DNA of 64,000 nucleotides, taken from contig JAVTVJ010000786.1 of NCBI GenBank assembly GCA_034509425.1, forward strand, positions 558,001 to 622,000, written 5' to 3'. Under the pieces are notes generated by a model. It ran no database searches and had not been told where the DNA came from. It saw only the letters and a list, made by a program, of their open reading frames with translations. This stretch comes from Eopsaltria australis. Lineage: Eukaryota > Chordata > Aves > Passeriformes > Petroicidae. The position numbers and the translations under genes are program-made. Each line of letters opens with the position of its first letter. The stretch's first letter is position 1. This document shows positions 59,299-64,000 of the stretch, piece by piece.

Positions 59299-59517
59299 GT
59301 CATAGAATCACAGAATCATTTAGGCTGGAAAAGTTCTCCAAGACCATCGAGTCCCCCTGTAGTGCCAAGCCACCATTTACTCAGGTCCCCAACTGCCACA
59401 TCCACAGGGGTCTTAAATCCGTCCAGGATGGGGACTCCGCCATTGCCCTGGGCAGCTGTGCCGGGACTGGACAACCCTTTTGGTCAAGCAATTTTCCCTC
59501 TATCCAGCGTCAGGGTC
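59299..59517 (-). mobile_element. CR1 LINE 3'-end fragment
   Basis: Inverted CR1: 'catagaatcacagaatcatt', 'taggctggaaaagttctcc', 'aagaccatcgagtccccc' and, further in, 'ggtccccaactgccacatcc' and 'ggatggggactccgccattg', ending near 'ttttccctctatccagcgt'. Well preserved but only about 220 bases. Confidence 0.95.
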
Positions 59518-59574
59518 CGCTGGCACTACCTGAGTTTGTTTTCCTTGTCCTGCCCCTTGTTCCCGGGGAGCAGG

Positions 59575-59870
59575 GCCCGACCCCACCCGCACCCGGGTGT
59601 CGGGGAATTGTGCAGAGCAAGCTCCTTTCACCCGCTCCCCTTCGGGCGCGTCCCGCTGGCAGCTGCGGGCCGGGAGCTCGGCTCGGACCTGCTCCCGCCA
59701 CCCCTGCGTGTCCTATCTGCCACAGACACGTCTAATTATTCTTATCAACTCTTGAGCTGCCATTTCCCCGGTTTGTTTCCCGAGAAAAGGCAAACAGCGG
59801 CGGCCGAGGCCGGCGGCGGGGGAGGATCCGCTGCACGCCGGGACCGACCCTGCGCCCCCGCTGCCCTCTC
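59575..59870. promoter_or_regulatory. CpG-rich patch next to CR1
   Basis: About 300 bases with dense CpG in two blocks (59575-59705 and 59795-59865, the latter 'gcggcggccgaggccggcgg'), separated by an AT-rich stretch containing 'tctaattattcttatcaact'. Possibly a distal regulatory element; no gene structure seen. Confidence 0.35.
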
Positions 59871-61719
59871 ACCTCCGCACGGCTGCACAGGGGACACGAA
59901 CCCCTTTCTGCACCACAGGGTCCCTGGGGCTGGTGCAGAACTGCCCACCAGAAACCTGCCCATCACAAGGGGAAAAGGGAATACTGTGTTGTAAAGGGAA
60001 TATTGTAAAGTATTTTATACGCTGGAGGCAGAAGAAGTATTTTAAAATAAAATAAATCGTATTTTGGGCTCCCTGTGGAAAGCCTGCAGGGTGTATAAGA
60101 AGTGCTGGGAAGAGATGCCGTCTTCTTTGACACATGAAAAAGGAATAAAAGAAGCTTCAGGGTCTGAAGAAAGAAAACAATGTGGTGAAGTGTTATTTGA
60201 CCTAAAGAGTTTCCTAAGGTGAAGGCGAATGAAGCTCTCCAGAAGCCAATAGGTATGTCACAAGCCAATTGAGGTAAAATGTGAAATTGGCATTTTTGCA
60301 GCAGGCAAGGTGTCCTGTGGTGGGGAGGTGAGAGCAGCTCAATCTCTGAGCTCTGTGCTCACCCTCCGAGCTCACTTGTGCTCACTTGTCCTTTCCAGCA
60401 GCACTCCCGAGTGAGATGCAGCGTGCCTTAAATCCTCTTTGTGTGTATATATGTATATATTTTGTATCTATTTTCCCTGTGATGACCATTTACAAGGGTC
60501 CTTTGCACCAGCTCTCAGCCTGCACCTGATTTGAGCCCCTGGTTCGTACCAGCACACCCTGAAATACTGACTTCTGAGTCTTCCTGATAACCAGCACCAA
60601 CAGGTAGAAACAGCTGGATTCATGGGCAGCCTGTTCCCTTCACACTCCCCCACACCACGACAGCTCAGCACTAATTGGACTGACTGGGAATTTCCATTTG
60701 TGCTCCAGCACACTTTCGTTCCCTGTTAGGGATATATCATCCGTTTGGGTTAAATCAGCTGTTAACAGAACAAAACATTCAGTTTAATGGAAATCAGTGG
60801 TATAAAATCCCAGATTTTGCAGGAAGTGCATTAAGAAGCAGAGCTGGAAGGAATTCAGCTCCAGCTCTACCAGACAGAAACCAACTCAGCTCCAGGCATA
60901 TGCTGGAGTGATGGAGGGAAAGGTGCTAATGTAGAATGCTTCATGTTGTGCTCCAAAATAAGAACAGCTCAGCGTGGCAAGCAGGAAGGCACTCATTTGC
61001 TGGCTGTGGAAGAAGGCACGGAACAGTGTGGCTGAGAAAAAATCTGCCTCATTCTTTACTCATGTGTTTGGACCTTTTGCAGCTGAAGCACTGCAGTCAG
61101 AATGTGCAAACTGTCGCACCCAGGATGTGAGATCTCCGTTCTCAGTGTCAGCAGGCTCAGAAGGGCCATGCTGAGGTGCAGGCTGCCCGTGAGGGCAGGG
61201 ATGAGCTGCCTGGACAGCACAGGCTGCATGGGTCCAGAGATTTCCCCTCAGAAACTGCCGGGGCAGGGAGGCAGCTTGGTGCCTGTAATCAGTGTCAGCC
61301 ACACATCACAACCAGTGTCTGCTTCAGCGGCCCACCCCTCCAAAGAGCCACTGAACAATGAGATGACACTCAGAAAAAGGTTACAGGGATGAGTCAGGCA
61401 TCTTGGAAAATACTGCTCTGGCAGGGAAGACTAAACAAATTGTAGTCTTAGACCAAATTATAAATCTGAGCTTGGAGTCTTTAGTAACTCAAGAGTACTT
61501 TAGTAGGTCAAGAGTACTGCAGCTGGGGAAGGATGGATCTGGTACAGAGCACTTCGGGTACAGCAGCCTTCAGGTATTTGCACTTTTGTATCCAACCTTC
61601 AGCACGCACACTGGCACCTCAGGAATGTCCTGTCAGTCCAGCTGTCACCTCTCCATGCAACCACGGATTCCCCAGGGGTGTGTCTCTGTCGTGTCAGCGT
61701 TCTCCCTGAGGTCAGGGTG

Positions 61720-61940
61720 ACCCGCACGTGACTGGGCAAGCGCAGCACACGCGGAACATCCTCCCGGCAGAACATCCTCCCGGCAGAACATCCATCCTCC
61801 TGCCGCTCCCTCTCCCGCTCCCGGCTCGCTCCGGCAGCGCTGCCAGTTCCCCGCGGGCCGCTCCCCGTGCCCGGCCTTGCCTACACCTCAGCCTGGCTCC
61901 GGCATCAGCACGAAGCCCGGGACTGCCTCCTTCCCCGGCA
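61720..61940. promoter_or_regulatory. Small CpG-rich patch with 16-bp repeat
   Basis: CpG-rich segment that includes two and a half copies of the 16-mer AACATCCTCCCGGCAG from 61755 to about 61795. It lies 1.5-2 kb upstream of the stronger island at the right edge and could belong to the same regulatory domain. Confidence 0.35.
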
Positions 61941-63369
61941 GCTCCGTGCTCCCGGAATTGCTTCTCCAACCTTTTGTCTTTCCAGTTTGGATTTACAGCG
62001 CTGTTTAGGTAACCGAGGGAAACAGGCTGGAGTTCATAGTGCATATTTACTGATGCTGTCGGCACGGCTTTGGCATGACTCAAAATTTGCTCAAGACAGG
62101 AAACTCAAGGAAGCTGCCACGAGAAGCTGAAGTGAGCAGTGGCACTGAGAAGTCACTAGTGAAACGACACTTACAAAGGGAGAGAGAAACTAAAAGGTTT
62201 CTTCTCTACTAATAGCATCGGTTTGCATATTTTATTAGTTTTTTACACAGTAATCCAAGTCCTTCATTAAAATAAATTCTGCTTTGGGTCATGCAGCTGA
62301 TTCTCAGAGGAGCAAGATGGCTTTTCCCTAAGCTGCCGTGGTAGGCTTAATATCATTGCACTGCATTTGCCATGTGTCTGGCTCGTGGGTTGGGTGTTTG
62401 CTTTCCTGGGAATATGAAGACTCTGGATTCGTTTTTTCACTGCTCTCAAATCCTAGAGGGCACCACAGAACAGCTCTGCAAACCGGGCTAGCTGTACAAT
62501 ATGGATTTTACAGGTATTACTCTTCTTGTCTCCTTTTTTGCTTTCCTTTCTCTTCACATTCATTTTATATGAAAATTTTAAAGTATCTTAGAGTCGTGAG
62601 CAAGCAGTTGTTAGTGGATGAATACAGAAGGGAAAAAAACCCTAACATACAAGGAGGAAAGGTATTATATTTACAAAACTGAAGCTGTTGCTTTGACGTT
62701 GTAGCTTAAGTTGCCCCAAAAGTGAAGCCCGGTCAGCGACTCCATCTGCAGCCACTTGCATATTCCCACAGGGATACAATATGCAGCTGATTTCCCAATT
62801 AAGCTTTCCCAGCAAAGAAGTTTTATAATTTAAACAGGCTCTAAAGTTTGAGAAATGAATACATATTCATGAAGGACTAATAACACTCTGTCTAGAACAC
62901 AGCTTTGAGCTGAGAGCAGCTCTGACTGGCTCATGTCTCACCCACTACACTTAGCGAAAATGGGAACGAGGAAGAAATGACTGAAACCAGCAGATTGTGT
63001 TTTGCCAAGACAATAAATAATAACCATATTCTGACTCAAGTGCCAAATGTATAGCGCTTAATTAGAGGTCAGTAGAGCATATTTCTGCTCAGATGTTCCA
63101 TTTTGCAGCAATTAACATGTTCGTGTCACTTAAACTGGGTTGCAGAGCAGATTTCAAAGGGTTGAGTGAAAGCAGAATCAGGGAAGGGCTGTTCCACCTC
63201 TGGCAGCAGCTCGGGAGTGGCACCCTTGGCACCCGCCCGCTGACAAAAACGTGGGACAGAGGGGTCTTAGTCCTGGCGCGGCACCACCCTGCCCCACCAC
63301 TCAGAGGGCTGAGGGGACCGTGCCCCATCGCTGCGGGAGCTGAAGTGACCCTGCCCCATCTCCGTGAGG

Positions 63370-64000
63370 GCTGAGGCGACCCTGTCTCCGGCCGGCGCTC
63401 ACTGTCCCGCCTGCCCGGGCTGTGCAGTGGCACAGTCAGATATCGGGGGCTGTGCCCGGGCTCCACGCCCGCCGCACCGCGTGGGCTCCACCGCTGCCTC
63501 CGGCGGCGGGTGCCCTCCGAGCTGCGTGTGGCGGGTGCCCCGGAGCAGGGGCAGCGCCGGTCCTGCGCCCTCCCCGCGGCGCGGCCCCGGTGCCGGCGGG
63601 AGCGGGAGCGGGAGCGGCAGCACCGCCCGTGCGGAGGCGGCGCGGAGGGCGGGCGCGCCGGGGCCGAGCCGCGCCTCGTCCCGCCCGGCTCAGTCCGGCG
63701 CCGTGCCCGCCGAGGGGCCGCGCTCCGCGGCGCTGCTGCTGTCAGGGCTCCCGTCCCGCCGCCCCCGGCCCTGCCCGGCCATGGGCGCCGGGACAGCCGC
63801 GGCCGGGACGCCGCCCCCCGCGGGTGGGCGCTGCCGGCGGCGCGGAGCGGCGAGCGCGGGCTGAGACGACGACGACGAGGAGGAGGCAGGTGGGGCGGCC
63901 CCGGCGCTCCCGCAGCCGGGCTGGGGTGCGGCGGCGGCGGCCGGGGGCTGCGGGGAGCGGAGCCGGGGCCGGAGGTGCTTCGGCCGGGCGGAGGAGCCGG
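63370..64000 (+). promoter_or_regulatory. CpG-island promoter with a probable non-coding first exon of the next gene
   Basis: The last 600 bases are extremely GC-rich with dense CpG and GC-box-like runs ('ggcggcgcggagggcgggcg', 'gcgggagcgggagcgggagc'). An ATG at 63781 opens only 27 codons (MGAGTAAAG...) and closes with TGA, which would be an upstream open frame. A GAC/GAG repeat follows and then a splice donor, GGAGGCAG|gtgggg, at 63889/63890. I read this as promoter plus 5' UTR exon of a + strand gene beyond the window. In other vertebrates P2RY1 lies downstream of MBNL1, so it is one candidate, but nothing in the sequence proves it. Confidence 0.55.

Larger units (their letters stand above)
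39936..63370. other. Intergenic region downstream of MBNL1
   Basis: No protein-coding gene is recognisable over 23 kb on either strand. The frames of 200-290 codons found here coincide with GC-rich or repeat-bearing DNA, lack recognisable domains and usually overlap equally long frames on the other strand. The region carries minisatellites (40236-40560, 41221-41319, 61755-61795), microsatellites (43777-43820, 50224-50264, 51551-51596), CpG-rich patches (40970-41160, 44560-45330, 59575-59870, 61720-61940), CR1 fragments (53222-53270, 54522-55090, 59299-59517) and a possible LTR (55962-56253). The remaining stretches, such as 46300-53200, look like ordinary single-copy DNA with nothing I can name. 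Confidence 0.7.

Noticed and set aside
59125..59994. 289-codon open frame on the plus strand
   Set aside because: It runs straight through the inverted CR1 fragment at 59299-59517 and a CpG patch, so it is not a gene.
1..64000. tRNA, rRNA, snRNA or CRISPR-like arrays
   Set aside because: I saw no cloverleaf with A and B boxes, no rRNA-like sequence and no regularly spaced palindromic repeats with unique spacers.

Overview
This is a vertebrate nuclear window, almost certainly from a bird. It carries spliced exons with GT-AG introns, no compact prokaryote-style genes, and many decayed LINE fragments of the CR1 type, whose 3' ends show the avian-style 'agaatcatagaatggtttgggttggaagg' family look (read on either strand). 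The one gene I can identify with certainty is MBNL1 (muscleblind-like splicing regulator 1), on the + strand, covering roughly positions 1-39935. The exon carrying the start codon and zinc finger 1 lies to the left of the window.

Layout: 1-18002 is the 3' part of the intron before coding exon 2. Coding exons follow at 18003-18173 (exon 2, rest of zinc finger 2 plus linker), 20176-20376 (exon 3, linker), 24805-25062 (exon 4, zinc fingers 3 and 4), 26032-26085 (exon 5, 54 nt, nuclear-localisation exon), 26850-27003 (exon 6), 32077-32112 (exon 7, 36 nt), 32801-32895 (exon 8, 95 nt), 35821-35895 (exon 9, stop codons) and 36657 to about 39935 (exon 10, 3' UTR). Exon numbers follow the usual ten-exon scheme for the coding part of MBNL1. 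All splice phases join correctly. Exon 9 can be read in two frames depending on whether the 95-nt exon 8 is included, and each frame has its own stop.

The strongest signal beyond the gene itself is regulatory. Exons 5, 6 and 8 are each preceded by a very long stretch without any AG dinucleotide (163, 186 and 208 nt), with a polypyrimidine tract far upstream. The acceptors of exons 2, 3, 4, 9 and 10 have only 22-64 AG-free bases. This is the signature of distant branch points. Upstream of exon 5 the zone also holds about ten YGCY motifs, the site type MBNL proteins bind, which fits known MBNL1 autoregulation.

39936-63370 is intergenic. It holds G-rich minisatellites, several CpG-rich patches, CR1 fragments and a possible solo LTR on the minus strand, but no protein-coding gene I can support. 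At the right edge (about 63370-64000) there is a strong CpG island with a plausible non-coding first exon and splice donor at 63889/63890, probably the promoter of the next gene on the + strand. I see no RNA genes, CRISPR array or operon-like system, and nothing that would count as a new multi-gene system. The long open frames in GC-rich intergenic DNA look like chance.
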